From Ceratotherium simum simum (lineage: Eukaryota; Chordata; Mammalia; Perissodactyla; Rhinocerotidae): 64,000 nt of DNA. The translations under genes and the position numbers were made by a program. Positions within the stretch are counted from its first letter, which is position 1. Each line of letters opens with the position of its first letter. The stretch is taken from assembly GCF_000283155.1 (NCBI RefSeq), contig NW_004454163.1, forward strand, positions 28,221,395 through 28,285,394, given 5' to 3'. The notes beneath the pieces were generated by a model that saw only the letters and a list, made by a program, of their open reading frames with translations, did not search any database and was not told the origin of the DNA. Shown piece by piece: positions 1 to 12,039 of this stretch.

Positions 1-1039
1 GAGAGGAATGGGGTGAACCAAAGAGAAGATTGCAAGGGAAAAGTCAGGCATCCATTCTTGAGGCCATGTGATTTTTCTGGAATGGGCTGTAAGCATTCTG
101 GCTTTAAGCATTTCAGCATTAAGAAGGGATGATCCAAACAGCCTCCTCCTTCCCTAAGCACATCTCTCAATTTGTACCTCAGGAGCTCACAGGGAGAATT
201 TCTCATAAAATCTCGTATATGACAGAAATAACCTATAGTGATGGAGGTAAACAGCAGATTCAAAGCAGAAAAGCACTCTACAAGTATTTATGTTGTTATT
301 AATAATAAAAATTACTTTGTATAAGAAAGACTAAAACTTCCTTACTCCCTTGTTAGGCTAATGACCAATTAGCTGGAAATAACTACAGTGGAACTTCCCA
401 TCCTTTGCTCTCACATTTCCTCTCTGGATCCAATTTTCCCTCTAGGATCACTGCCCTGAGAATCACTGCAGATCATTTTTCCAAAGATACATTAATTTTC
501 TCTAGTCTAAATTCGGGCATATTCTCTTGTTTCATTATTTATTGCCTACAGCATTAGTTTTTCCTCTTGCTATTGAGCTCCTGTCACCCGTGAGAATGGA
601 ACACTTCTTTTCTTTAGCATCATCTGTACATTTCATTAAACAGGGTTTCCAGGCTCCTCTGGATCCCTGATGTCATTATTGAAGGACGCTCAGCCAGCAA
701 TAGCCCTTGAGGCAAAACATTGAGAACACTGTCTAAATTGTTAAGAGGTTATGTAGCCAGGAAAATGAAGGGCAGCGAACCTATCCAAAGACAAACTGCT
801 TCTTCCTGTATTAACTGCACGTGCACATACACACTCTTATATAATTTAGATTTTTTTGAGAAAATCATTTTATGCATAAAATTTTATAGTGAAATATTCA
901 TTTCTTTTATGGTATCAACATTCCACTTGACATGGGACCCAAATATAAATGATAAATTTTATAATTACACAAACACCAAAACAAAGGGTCGTATCTTGAC
1001 TTAAAGGAAAACATTAATCAAGTTGTGGATGAATATCCG
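1..1039. other. Unassigned sequence
   Basis: AT-rich non-coding sequence in which I recognised no gene, RNA or named repeat. It may include degraded repeats below what can be seen by eye. Confidence 0.5.
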
Positions 1040-3004
1040 TGACCTCAAGGGAGACATGGCCAATATGGGAAATAAAACACGCCTGGCAGATGTGTCTGCA
1101 AAACTGTAAGAACTGCAGTAAATGTATGAAAAAGAAATGAAGGACTTGTTGATAATTTGGGTCTCAATAGCCTGAACATACTAGGGACCTGAACCCAACT
1201 GGGAAGTAAAATCGAGAACAAACTCGATATGCTCAACTAAAACTGAAGTCAAATACAATCATTTTGCAAAATGGTAAGAGGACCCTCAAAGGACTACATT
1301 CTCAGTGAAATAAGTTAGGAAAACCCTGCTGACCAGCAAGGGAAAGCAACAGGGAAACTTGTCTGTTTTGGCCTCAGCTCAGGTAGAAAGAAAAGGGTTC
1401 CCTGTGAATCTGTAATCATAGATTTGTGTTCACACAGCTTCCGGGTTTGCCTTATCCTAACTGCATGATCTGGCATCCCCGAGGCTGCAAAATTAACTGA
1501 AAGTGGTCCCAATTCGAGGGCACTTCAGGGTACCCGGCAGAAGCAAACCTAAGTCTCACTGGAGAAGCACACCCTCACGCCAGGTCTTTAAGGATGCCCA
1601 CAGATTATGATGGATAAACAGGAGTTCACAGTAAAAAACTGCAAAACACTGAGGAAGCAAAAATCCTTGAGCTAGAGCCAGCAAAAACCAAAAAACATCA
1701 AAATAAAGAATTAGAACACCCAAGGATATCAATCTGAATCTCCAAATGATAATATAAAATAACCAAATTAAAAATGTCATTTATTTAAAGAAATAATAGG
1801 AACTACAACATGAGCAAGAAACAAAAGATGTAAATGATCAGGGAGATTTGAACAAGAATCAAATACAATTTCTAAATATGCAAAATATATAATTACTAAT
1901 ATTTAAGATTCAGAAATAAGCTAAATAGGTTAGACACAGATGAAGATTGAATTAGTTATGAGGAAACATCCCAGTATACAGCACAGAAATGGAAAAATGG
2001 AAGAGGGATTCAGAGATGGGAGGTCTATGAGAATGAGAAGGTCTAACATATATCTAATTAGAAATCCAAAAAAATAGAAAGACAGTCAGCATTTGAAAAG
2101 ATAATTGATGAAAGACAAAATCCTCATATTCTGAAGCACAACAATAAGGGAAGGAAAGAAGGAAGGAAGGGAGCTAGATGTGGCGTAATAAAAAGATAGA
2201 AAGCAAAGACAGTTCACAGGCAGAGAGAGATGACTTCAAAGGCATGACAATTTGACTGACATCAGATTTTAACAGCTATAAATGAAAGCCAGATGACGGC
2301 GAAATAATAACTTCAACGAATCGTTAGGAAATAATTATCTATAATTGTGTGAACAGCTAAAGAGGCATTCAAGAAATAAAGCAGAATACAATTTTCAGCA
2401 GACAAAAAAGGAGAAAGTTAATTATGCACATCCCCAAGGGAATTGCCAAAGGACGTATTTCATTAGAAAAGACAATTATCTCGAAAGGAAGGTCTGAGAT
2501 GCAATAAGGAAAGGTAAGCAAGAAGTGGATCAACATGTGGTGAAATCTAAAAAAAATCAGCAACTGTAAAAATCAATAACAAGAAGTGTAGTTTGGGAGA
2601 TTAGAACAAAATATATCTAAAATATTGATCAAAACTTACAGAAGGTATGATCAAAATCAAAATATTCTAATAAAATACTGTATTATTCGGGAGGAGAAAA
2701 AAGTATTCACAGTAGACTAGACGGTGAGTATACCTACTAAAAATTTAAGAATAATCTACTAAATGACTAGAAATGGAATGATGAGCTTCCAAAAAAGGTA
2801 GAGGGAAAATATCTTTAAGTGAAAAATCCAAAGGAAGACAGGAAAACAAAAAGGCAGCAGAGAAAAGGAAAAACAAAGCACAAAATGACATGCAGAAATA
2901 AGTTTTATAATATCAGAAGTCACAATCGATTTTTAACAAGTCAGATTAGATTTTAAAAACTACACTCTTGCTATGTGCTACTTAGAACAGACACACCTAA
3001 AATA
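1040..3004 (+). mobile_element. Ancient L1 5' region (UTR/ORF1-like), fragmented
   Basis: A-rich sequence that resembles the 5' part of old mammalian L1 elements. The stretch 1540-1790 (GGTCTTTAAGGATGCCCACA, then TCACAGTAAAAAACTGCAAA) and the stretch 2830-3000 (near AACAGACACACCTAAAATAC) are the most L1-like. No intact ORF1 remains. A short GGAA-rich tract lies at 2148-2172. Subfamily not assigned; old L1M class is likely. Confidence 0.45.
2148..2172 (+). repeat. GGAA/GAA-rich simple repeat
   Basis: Short imperfect run of GGAA units inside the L1-like region. Confidence 0.8.
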
Positions 3005-3214
3005 CAATCATATGTCACATAACAATGTTTCTATTAACGATAGATCACATATACGACGGTGGTCCCATAAGATGAGTACCATACAGCCTAGGTGTGTAGC
3101 AGGCTACACCACCTAGGTTTGTGTCAGCACACTCTATGATGTTTGCACAGTAACGAAATCACCTAACGACGCGTGTTTCAGAACATGTCCCCATCATTAA
3201 GCGACGCATGACTG
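3005..3214 (+). mobile_element. Non-autonomous Tc/mariner (Tigger-like) DNA transposon fossil
   Basis: The two ends form terminal inverted repeats: the left begins CAATCATATGTCACATAAC, and the right, reversed, begins CAGTCATGCGTCGCTTAATG. TA dinucleotides flank both sides (3003-3004 and 3215-3216), the target duplication made by Tc1/mariner-type transposases. At 210 bp it is too short to encode a transposase. The internal GACGGTGGTCCCATAAGAT is familiar from a common mammalian repeat, but I do not assign a subfamily name. Confidence 0.8.
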
Positions 3215-3229
3215 TATAAAGACATAGAA

Positions 3230-3920
3230 AAGGAAGGCATGGTGGAAGATGATTTAAAAAGCTGTATTAAACAGACAAAATAGACAATAAGGTAAAAAGC
3301 ATTTAGGATAAAGAGTTGTTTTGATCTTGGCACTATGCGGTGAGGAGAAAAAAAAGCGCTTTATGTATATTAATCACAGAACTGCCCTCAAACAGGTTTG
3401 CGTGAAAAGCACACACAGTAAATTTCTTTTCAAGCGGTCTCAGGTCTAGGCACCTGGAGATGGGATCACAAATTCTCTCTGAAGGAAAATAACTTTATCC
3501 CAGGCCTTAAGAATTCCCAAGGATAAAGATCCAAGAGGCAAGAGCTCATAGTCAAAAATTACACAATACAAAGGAACCCAGACAGAATAAGACTAATCAC
3601 ACTCAGAAATTAAATAAGAATGTTTAATATGTCAAGAGATGAGAGGCGTCTTTCAAAAATACAATTAAATATCAACATTTATAGAGAAATGAAACTAAGA
3701 ATATTTACCACCAACAGATCCTCACTAAAAGAATTTCCAGAAGATGCACCTTGGATAGAAAGAATATCGTCTCACGTAAAAGGTCAAAGATACAAGAAGG
3801 AAGAGTGAGCAATGATACTGGGTATTTATGGAGACACTTAAACAAACACTGACTACAAAATTACAGGAATGTCTAACTTGTGGGGGAGGGGGAATAAGGT
3901 AGAATTAAAATATTGGACAA
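3230..3920 (+). mobile_element. Ancient L1 5'UTR-like segment
   Basis: The part at 3420-3600 (CTTTATCCCAGGCCTTAAGA, then GTCAAAAATTACACAATACA) resembles the same L1 5' region seen at 1540-1790. This could be an internal 5' UTR repeat or a second L1 copy. An ERE is inserted just downstream. Confidence 0.4.
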
Positions 3921-3934
3921 GAAGTGCCTTTACA

Positions 3935-4189
3935 GGGGCCGGCCCAGTGGCGCAAGCGGTTAAGTGCACACACTCCACTGCGGCGGCCTGGGGTTTGCCG
4001 GTTCAGATCCCGGGCGCGCACCGATGCACCACTTGTCCAGCCATGCTGTGGCGGCGTCCCATATAAAGCAGAGGAAGATGGGCATGGATGTTACCCGAGG
4101 GCCAGTCTTCCTCAGCAAAAAGAGGAGGACTGGCAGATGTTAGCTCAGGGCCGATCTTCCTCACAAAACAAAACAAAAAAAAAAAAGAA
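3935..4189 (+). mobile_element. ERE SINE (tRNA-derived)
   Basis: Starts GGGGCCGGCCCAGTGGCGCA, with A-box-like TGGCGCAAGCGGTTAAG and B-box-like GGTTCAGATCCCGGG. It has the doubled GAGGAAGATG / GAGGAGGACTGGC tail unit and ends in an A-rich tail. A 14-bp target-site duplication (GAAGTGCCTTTACA at 3921-3934, GAAGAGCCTTTACA at 4190-4203) marks it as an L1-driven insertion. Confidence 0.95.
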
Positions 4190-4203
4190 GAAGAGCCTTT
4201 ACA

Positions 4204-4700
4204 TTGGAAAGTGGTGATCTTAAAATCTGAGAGGAGGGTAAAGATACAGATTACCATTATAGCATCTTAAGCTAAATGTGCAAATAAATATCAATCTTCA
4301 GTGTGACGTCTCCTAATGATCGAATGTTTGTGTGCATATTCCTCAGGGTAAAAATTCTACAATGCAAAACCTTTTGACAAAAGAACTTTCAATGAATGCT
4401 AGAACTATGTAATTATGTATAGTGCTCCCCTTCATGCACTTTTATATGTAAGAAATGATCAAGAATAGAGGTATATAAGGAGAGTAATTGCACACAAAGC
4501 TCAAAAAGTTTTAATCCCAGCAGCATATCTGGAATTTATACACGCAATTCTCAATCAAGTTTACTCTTATACATACAACATGAACTAATCAACTTTTCAT
4601 GTTCTTTAGCATTTCTATCTTTGGTGCTATAAGATGCCTTCTTTCACAATTAGTCTCTCACATTTTAATGTTTAATGATTCTGATTTTTTAAGCAGAGTT
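4204..4700. other. Unassigned AT-rich sequence
   Basis: No gene or recognisable repeat was seen between the first ERE and the L1 ORF2 remains. Confidence 0.5.
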
Positions 4701-4739
4701 TTCACTAAAATAAAACAGAGCAGAACTAGTTGAAGAAAA

Positions 4740-5811
4740 GAAAAAGATAAAACTTAACCATTTGATTTATCCATCAATTAGTGAGAGGTGTTTTAAAATC
4801 TCAGTCAACCCAAAAGAAAGGAAAAAAAGAGAAAAAAAGGAAGCAGGACCAAATAAAACACAAAATTAGACTTTGGATATTAACCAAAGAAGCAGAAGGA
4901 AAAATAAAGAGTACAAAGAGAAAAAAAAATGTAAGCAGCATTTGTTTTTTGGAAAGACAAAACAGGCAAACCTTTGGAGAGATTAATGAGGAAAAAAAAA
5001 GATAAAAATATTGGTCATAAAAATGGAACAAAACTTCAGATGCAGCAGAGATTTAAAAAATAATCTCATGAATTTTGAAAACTGACAAAAGGTCACAGAA
5101 ACATGGATAAATTCCTAGAGAAATACAACTTAATAGAAGTGATTCAAGAGGAAATAGAATAAATGAATATTTCTATAACCATTCAATAAATTAAATCCAA
5201 TTAAAAATCTTTTCACAAAATAAAAGTCAGGCCTGATGGCTTCCCAGGCAAATTCTACCAAACAAGCAAGGAACAGATAATTCCAATTTACACAAACTCT
5301 TCTAGAAAACAGAAAAAGAGGAAACAATTTCCAACTAACCTTACGAGGTTGGCATAACCTGGATAAAGAAACCAAACAGGACACTATGAGAAAACAAAAT
5401 TACAGGAAAATCTTACTCGTGAGCATAGATGCAAAAATGTTAAACTGAATCTGGCAATAAACAACAAAGGCAAGGAATCACGAACAAGATGAGTTTAGCC
5501 TAGGAATATTGGGTTTGTTTAAAATTAGAAAGTCAATTATTTCACAACCTTAATAAAGGAGAAAAGTCATGTTCTCAAAAAAAACGGTGATCAGCAAAAT
5601 TTGACATCAATTCTTAATTTCAAAATAATACACTCTTAGCAAATAAGGAATAGAATTATACTTCTTTAACTGAGAGAACGCCAACACGCACACACAAACA
5701 ATCCTTGCAAACAACATACTTTATGGTGAAATATCTAAAGCATTCCTTTTAAGATCAGAAGCAAGATAAGGATATCAACTTTCACCCATTGTACTGCACA
5801 CTGTACTAGAG
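4740..5811 (+). mobile_element. L1 ORF2 remnant (endonuclease-RT region), broken
   Basis: Frame-shifted translation shows L1 ORF2 reverse-transcriptase text, including SIDAKMLN around 5420-5445 and GLFKIRKSINYF around 5510-5545 (the L1 block before the RT active site). Many stops and frameshifts show it is long dead. It continues past the inserted MER5A at 5998. Confidence 0.85.
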
Positions 5812-5989
5812 CAATGGTTCTTGAAGTGTAGTCCTGGATCAGCATCACCGGCAAGCCTGTTAGAAATGCACCTTCTCTGACCTCATCCCAGACCCAGTGC
5901 ATCAGAAACTCTGGCAGTGAAGCCCAGCAATTTGTGTTTTAATAAGCTCTCCAAGTGATTCTGATGCAGGTGAGGTTTGGGAACCATTA
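5812..5989 (+). mobile_element. MER5A-type hAT-Charlie DNA transposon
   Basis: 178-bp element from CAATGGTTCTTGAAGTGTAG to GGTTTGGGAACCATTA, closely matching the MER5A consensus (for example AGCAATTTGTGTTTTAATAA). An exact 8-bp target duplication TACTAGAG flanks it (5804-5811 and 5990-5997), as expected for hAT elements. It interrupts the L1 ORF2 remnant. Confidence 0.93.
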
Positions 5990-5997
5990 TACTAGAG

Positions 5998-6920
5998 CTT
6001 TTAAGTAAACTAATAAGGCAAGAAAAATATACATTATATAATCTGTAGATTACTTTGAGGTTTTTAATAAGACTAATCAAATCTACAAATAATGACAGTT
6101 TCTCTCTTTCCAATATATTTTTATATATCATATGATTGTTCTTGGGGAGAAAGGAATCTACCCATTATCACTGTTGCAGGACACAAAAAATACAAATCTC
6201 AAATGCATTTACAAATATCTCCAAGAAACAGAAAATGTAGTTTGTAAAAATGATTCCACTTATACTACAAAAATAAAGATTTTTGGAATAAATCTAATAA
6301 GGACCTACAAGCTTTCTACAGAAAAAGTTAGAAATTTTTACAAAAAGATATAACTCCTAAAAGAGTGGATAAATACACTACGTTCATAGATATGAAGACT
6401 CATTAATTTGGGAATAACTGATTTCTAAAATTTTAATCTTTAGATTCAATTGCTTTTGGTAGAACTTAAACTGATTTTAAAATTTAAAAGGAAAAGCAAA
6501 TGGCCAGAAGAGCCAAAATACTTTAAGAACAGCAAAGAAGGAATAATTTTCTACCAGACATCAAGACACACAAACCTACAGTAACCAAAATAGTCTGATA
6601 TTGGTACAGAGATCGATAGGTGAACGGAACAAAATCAAGAGTCCAAAAACAGACACACGAACATATGAAAAACTGATTCATGAGTGATGACATGGAAGAC
6701 CAGATGAAGAATTAAATAAGTGAGGCTTGCACAACTGGTTTTCCACAAAGGGAAAAACGCAGTTGGATTACTATCTCACACTATACATGAAATAAATTCC
6801 AGGTGGGTCTGAGAAGGCAAAACTATAAAACTTTGAGAAACAATGCAGTTGGATATTAAAACAAAAAGAACAAAACAAAAAAATTGATAAATTCAGTTAC
6901 ATCACAATTACAAATGTTTT
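5998..6920 (+). mobile_element. L1 ORF2 remnant, C-terminal region
   Basis: Continues the L1 sequence after MER5A. The stretch 6485-6650 (GCCAGAAGAGCCAAAATACT, CCTACAGTAACCAAAATAGT) is the familiar C-terminal ORF2 region. Interrupted by an ERE at 6921. Confidence 0.85.
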
Positions 6921-7170
6921 GGGCCCAGCCCAGCGGCATAGTGGTTAAGTTTGCACACTGGGCTTCAGCGGCCCAGAGTTTGCAGGTTTGGATCCTGGGC
7001 ATAGACCTACGTACCGCTTTGTGAGGCCATGCTGTAGCAGGCATCCCACATATAAAGTAGAGGAAGATGGGCAAGGGTGTTAGCCCAGGGCTAATCTTCC
7101 TCAGCAAAAAGAGGAGGATTAGCAACAGATGTTAGCTCAGGGCTGATCTTCCTCACCACCGCCCCCCCCC
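6921..7170 (+). mobile_element. ERE SINE inserted in L1
   Basis: Full-length ERE head (GGCCCAGCCCAGCGGCATAG after GG) and doubled tail. It ends in a C-rich rather than A-rich stretch (GCCCCCCCCC). The flanks share AATTACAAAT plus T-rich bases (6906-6920 and 7171-7185), the target-site duplication. Confidence 0.93.
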
Positions 7171-7641
7171 AATTACAAATTTTTGTCAAAAGATACCATA
7201 AGAAGTTTCTGAAGCACATAAACCGACAAAGTATTAGTATTCAAAATCCTCAAAGAATCAATCAGTAAAGGAAAAACAATATGGAGAAATGGGTGAAGAG
7301 CATCTCATTGTGGAGGAAACACAAACGGCCCAATAACTCATGGTGAGATGCTCAATCTCATTAGGAATCAGAAACGCAAATTAAAACCACAAAGATACCA
7401 TTTACACCCACACGATAAAAACTTCCAAGTCAGACAATGCCAACCGGGAAGGTTTGAATCAATGGGAGCCCGCATCCTTTGCTGGTGGGAGTATGAACTG
7501 ATACCACCACTGCGGAAAATAGACTCTCTAGCAGAGCTGAACTTCCCCTTCTCCATGGCTCTGCAAGTCCACTCCTAGGGACATTCTCTAGAAAAACTCT
7601 CACACAGGTACACCAGGAGACACCCATAAGAATGTCCATAG
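7171..7641 (+). mobile_element. L1 ORF2 3' end / 3' UTR remnant
   Basis: Familiar L1 ORF2 end sequence: ATGCTCAATCTCATTAGGAA, CAAATTAAAACCACAAAG and GCTGGTGGGAGTATGAACTG. Interrupted by the ERE at 7642. Confidence 0.88.
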
Positions 7642-7939
7642 GGGGCCAGCCCGGTGGCATAGAGGTTAAGTTCGTGTGCTCCGCTTCGGTAGCCCGGGGT
7701 CCACTGGTTCAGATCCTGGGCATGGACCTATGCACCACTCATCAAGCCATGCTGAGGCGGCGTCCCACAGAATTGTACATCCTTCTAGTTGCTCTATGAC
7801 ATACAACTATCTACTGGGGCTTTGGAGAGCAAAAAAGGAAAAAAAGGAGGAAGACTGGCAATACATGTTAGCTCAAGGCCAATCTTCCTCAAAAAAAAAA
7901 AATCTACAGAGTCCATTGGGGCAACCTGTACTTAAAAAG
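7642..7939 (+). mobile_element. Chimeric ERE SINE with apparent 3' transduction
   Basis: The 5' half is a standard ERE head. The middle switches to the ERE subtype carrying CATCCTTCTAGTTGCTC and ACTATCTACTGGGGCTTTGG, and then returns to the GGAAGACTGGCA tail unit. A 12-A tract ends at 7902. It is followed by 37 bp of foreign sequence ending CTTAAAAAG before the target-site duplication. The duplication AAGAATGTCCATAG (7628-7641 and 7940-7953) is exact, so the extra 37 bp belongs to the insertion. Confidence 0.9.
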
Positions 7940-7953
7940 AAGAATGTCCATAG

Positions 7954-8175
7954 CAGCAGTACTGTAAAAGCAAAAATCTGGCAACAACCCAAATGTCTAT
8001 CAACAGTAGAAGGGATAAATTGTGATGTTTTCACACAATGGAATACTATGTTGCAGTGAAAATGAGTCAACTATACAGAAAAAAATGATTCTTTAAAACA
8101 CAATGTTGAAGGAAAAAAGCAAGTCACTAGGGGAATACTGAAGAGAGAACAGTTTAGGAAAGATACTTATCCATT
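7954..8175 (+). mobile_element. L1 3' UTR remnant
   Basis: Continuation of the interrupted L1: CAAATGTCTATCAACAGTAG and CACACAATGGAATACTATG are hallmark L1 3'-end sequences. The element fades at about 8175 with no clear poly-A tail. Confidence 0.85.
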
Positions 8176-11100
8176 TAAAAATTAGTGAGGTCATGAATGG
8201 TTGGGCGGGTGGTGCCAGTCCAGACTGATAACTTACCACCAATGGCTTCCCTTTCTGCCTCCTCCCAGATATCCTCTGCTACTAAATTCTAATACATTTC
8301 TCAAAAGATCAGTTACATTAGCACTAGGGACCAGCCCTGGCTTCTAATCTAAACATCTTAATTTAAAGCATAGTTATAACTGGATGTATTAAATAGAAGA
8401 CTTAGACCAACTGTTTCATTTTAACAGTTATTTATTTTCAGAGTCATTATTAAAGCCCTATCAAACATTTTTTGTAACTGCATTCAAAGCCTATATGTCT
8501 CTGTGTGTATACATACATGTATAAACATTTATGTGTATTTCATCTAATATATCCAGTGATTTCATGTTGTTTACCCCAATCTAGTATTATTTATCCTATT
8601 TATCTTTTTATCGGACCTTAACTTAAATATGTGATTCTAACTTCTAACTGACCCTTGAGGTAAAGAAAACAAGCCACCACAGAGCCTATTTGAGCAAATG
8701 CTCTTCTGGTTTGAAGGCAATTTAACCAGAGCTTAAAAAGCATCCTGAGTCATAGCAGCTGCTTTGGAAGCTTAGAACCTTCTAAAGAGTGGGACAGTCA
8801 ATATCCCAAATGCACAAGTCCTAACATTCGGGGTGGAGGGTGCTCCTTGGTCAAGTAATTTAGGGAAACGCTTCTTTAATCCAGCTAAACAAGTTTCCAA
8901 ATGGCAAGTCTTCTCAGAATCCTTAATATGCTAAAGCTTACTGTGAACGCCCAAGTCAGGAATAAGTAGTGCTTCCCAAACATATTTGACCCGAGACCCT
9001 TCCTCTCTCCCCTTCTGAAACATCCCACAGGATTAGTGTCTGTGGAAGCCAATTTGAGACACACTGACCTGGATCATCTTCAAGGGGTTTCAATTGACTG
9101 AATGCATAAATTCTGCTGTTCCTATGCTCTTTGGCTATAGAAGGCACCCCTCCCAAATCCTATTCTAGTAAGCCAGTTTAACCTGTCCTCAAGTAAAGAG
9201 CTGCATGCTCCAAAGTTACTATTTTTCCCACTCATAATTATCATTTCTTTAGAATCACCACCGTCAGGAAAAGAACAATTAGATTAACTAATTGAATGCC
9301 CCTGTAGTTAATCCTTTCAAGGACCATTTGCCATTTCAAAGAACTTGCTAGATAAAAATTAAGCTCTAATTAAATGGTACAATGTCTAGGGAAATGTTTC
9401 CGTGTATAGATGTCTCCCTAATACCTCTTATCCCTCCCTCCCTATTACCACTAACTTCCAGCTTGGGGGGCAAAGGGAAGTCAGAGACTCTTCACCCACA
9501 TTCCCCTCTTCCCATATAGGAATATCCTTGCCAATTCCTAAATAAGAGTATCATTTACAAGTGAATTCAAGCCTAGAGAAAAGCGACTTTCCCGCTTCCC
9601 ACAAGGTATCAGCGGAAAAAATAGGTGTTATCTCAAATTCTTGCTCTCAAATATCTGCTTTTTCTATTAGATATAAATAATGATGAAAAATTATACTCAT
9701 CATATCAAAATACTACATTTGCTTCCAGTATAAGTCATCTGTTGGTTTAGAGATCCTAGGAATGTCACAAATCCATATATGGCTTCTGAGAACCAGGATT
9801 ACACATCTGGATATTTAACACATTCACTAAGATAGGTTATAGAAAATGTCATGCTGATGTTGGCCAAGTCCCTCCTGTTTCTCAGTGAGAGAAAACAGAA
9901 GAGCAAGATTTAAAAACTACCCGTTTCCTTTCAGAATCATTCCTGTAGAAGCCCTCAGCACATCCATAGCACTTCTTCCCAGTCCAAAGGCTTTCCCCCT
10001 ATATCCCGTTCCATTGATGTCCCTACTCTTGGCCATGGAAAGAGCAATCTAGGTTAAGATGTTAAAAAGGAACACTTTCTGTCTCAGAGTGTCCATAAGC
10101 TAGGACAAAATAATCGGTGGCAAAGACCCAACCCACTTATTCCAAGGACACTGTAGACACACACTATTGAAGACATACGAAATGGTTTTGAAACCAGTTC
10201 AACTAGGCTTTGCCCATTACCTACCTTGATGGTCTAACATGATAGTTTAAAAGAAAGGTACAGAGAATTTCTTTGGAGAGGGCTTATGAAGTCCACCCGC
10301 CCCCACTTTGATTCAAACCAGGGAACAACTTAAGTGTAACGTGTGTCCATTGGAGTTTGTAGGGCACAGAGACTAGCGCTGGAATCACAATGTAAAAGCC
10401 TAAAAGTTACCAAGATGGATGATCACTCTCAGAATTGGTCGGAGCCAAGCAAGTGTGAGTTTTCTGTGGGCCAGATACGGACCTAGGGAAAGGAGCAGGA
10501 CTTGACCATCCTGACAAGGACCACACCCAAGAGGACTGCCTGGAGGAAGAGATGATCCCAACCAAGAAATGGATGGCTGAGAACTCATTGCTAAGAGGGG
10601 AACCTGCATGGTTATCTAGGAGACATGGTCAGCGCCCCAGGAATGCTGGAGAGAGGGGGTTGGGGGTGTTATGTAGGGGCAGAGCTTAGGGTATGAAAAG
10701 CAAGACTTCTCAACTTGGGAGTAAGCTTGGGTTTTAGGGGACCACAAATCCTGTGAAATTAATGCCGAATTTCATGTGTATGTGGCCTGTTGTTCCAACT
10801 CTTAAATGGGTCTGTGACTTAATACGGTTAAGAGCAGCTGCCCTAAAGACATAAATATCGCTCATAAAACCTCTCAGCAGAGGTTTTTGATGGACTTGTA
10901 TAGCAATGATTTCAAAACGGCACTTCCTGATGAGGGCCTTGAGTGCAGTGAGTCTGTTGCTGATGAAGTGCTGACCCATCTGCTTTAACCATCAGCCAAG
11001 CAGTGAATGGGACCACCAGTGCCACATGAACCCCAAAGAATCTAGGATGACGACCAGGTCCCTGCAGCATTTCCTCCCAGAAAGTCATTTGGAGTCCATG

Positions 11101-11529
11101 TAAATCTCTAATCAAACACTAGGCATCACCAGCCTTAACAAAACAGTGCAAAGACTAACCACTCTGTGGTCCTAAGGATGACAGCATAAATTCTAAAAGG
11201 AATTTGCTGCATTGATTTTATCTAATAATAGAAATAGTAACTAAAGCAAAAAGTTGATGCTGATGCAAGACTTCAAAAAAAAAACAAAACAAAAACCTTG
11301 GTAATACAGTTTCCCAGACTTTTCTTTAATCTCTATTTACATTTGGTTTCATTTCTGCCTAAAAATATCCACCACATATTCAAGAACAGAGTCAAGTCAG
11401 CTTAAAATGTTCACAATAAAATGGAGTGTATTAAGTCATCCCAATATAATTATTCCATATTATTTTAATGGCTATATAATTAATGGCATATGAAATATTC
11501 ACCCTATATGAAAAACATAAGATTAACAA
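8176..11529. other. Unassigned intronic sequence
   Basis: 3.35 kb with no gene or confidently named repeat. Composition is ordinary and no open reading frame has coding character. It may contain old repeats too decayed to name. Confidence 0.5.
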
Positions 11530-11690
11530 TATGTATGTATGATCTCAATAATGAGAAATGTACACACACACACATATCCACAGAAAAAGACTGGAAGAAT
11601 AACCTCTGATGCAATTATGGTTGGGCTGTTTTCATAGTTTTCTATTTTTCCAAGTTTTCTACAATGAACATTTTGCTTTTGTAATCAGAT
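11530..11690 (+). mobile_element. Probable old L1 3'-end fragment
   Basis: AGAAAAAGACTGGAAGAATA followed by TTTTCTACAATGAACATTTTGCTTTTGTAATCAG resembles the 3' end of some L1M subfamilies. Includes a short CA run near 11562. Weak match; uncertain. Confidence 0.4.
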
Positions 11691-12039
11691 TCTATAATGA
11701 CTCAACTTACTCTGCATGGCTTACTCCTAACAACCGGATGGCAGAAAACTCCCGGTGTTCAATTTTTCTCTTTAAAAAATTCTGGCCACTTTGCATAATT
11801 GAGTGCTGAGTCATAAAAATAAATGCATACATTGTATTACAGACCGTCCCTTCACCTGCACAGTTTTCAATTGGGTACTTGTGAAAAAGGACAGAATTTT
11901 CACAATTTTCAATTATTTGGCACACATTTCAATTGTTTTCATGAAATAAACATAAATTCAGTTCTGAATAAATATGAAAACAAGGATTTCAACCTCTAAG
12001 AGTTTTAAGTGCATAAAATTACTTTAAAAAGTATTCTCA

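Noticed and set aside
2148..2172. Short direct repeats as a possible CRISPR or satellite array
   Set aside because: A simple GGAA run with no spacers. The genome is mammalian.
3935..4020. tRNA-like A and B boxes suggesting a tRNA gene
   Set aside because: They belong to the tRNA-derived head of an ERE SINE; there is no cloverleaf and the sequence continues into the SINE tail. The same applies to the other ERE heads.
4781..5005. Lys/Glu-rich open frame as a small basic protein
   Set aside because: It is A-rich decayed L1 sequence; L1 reverse-transcriptase text follows directly downstream on the same strand.
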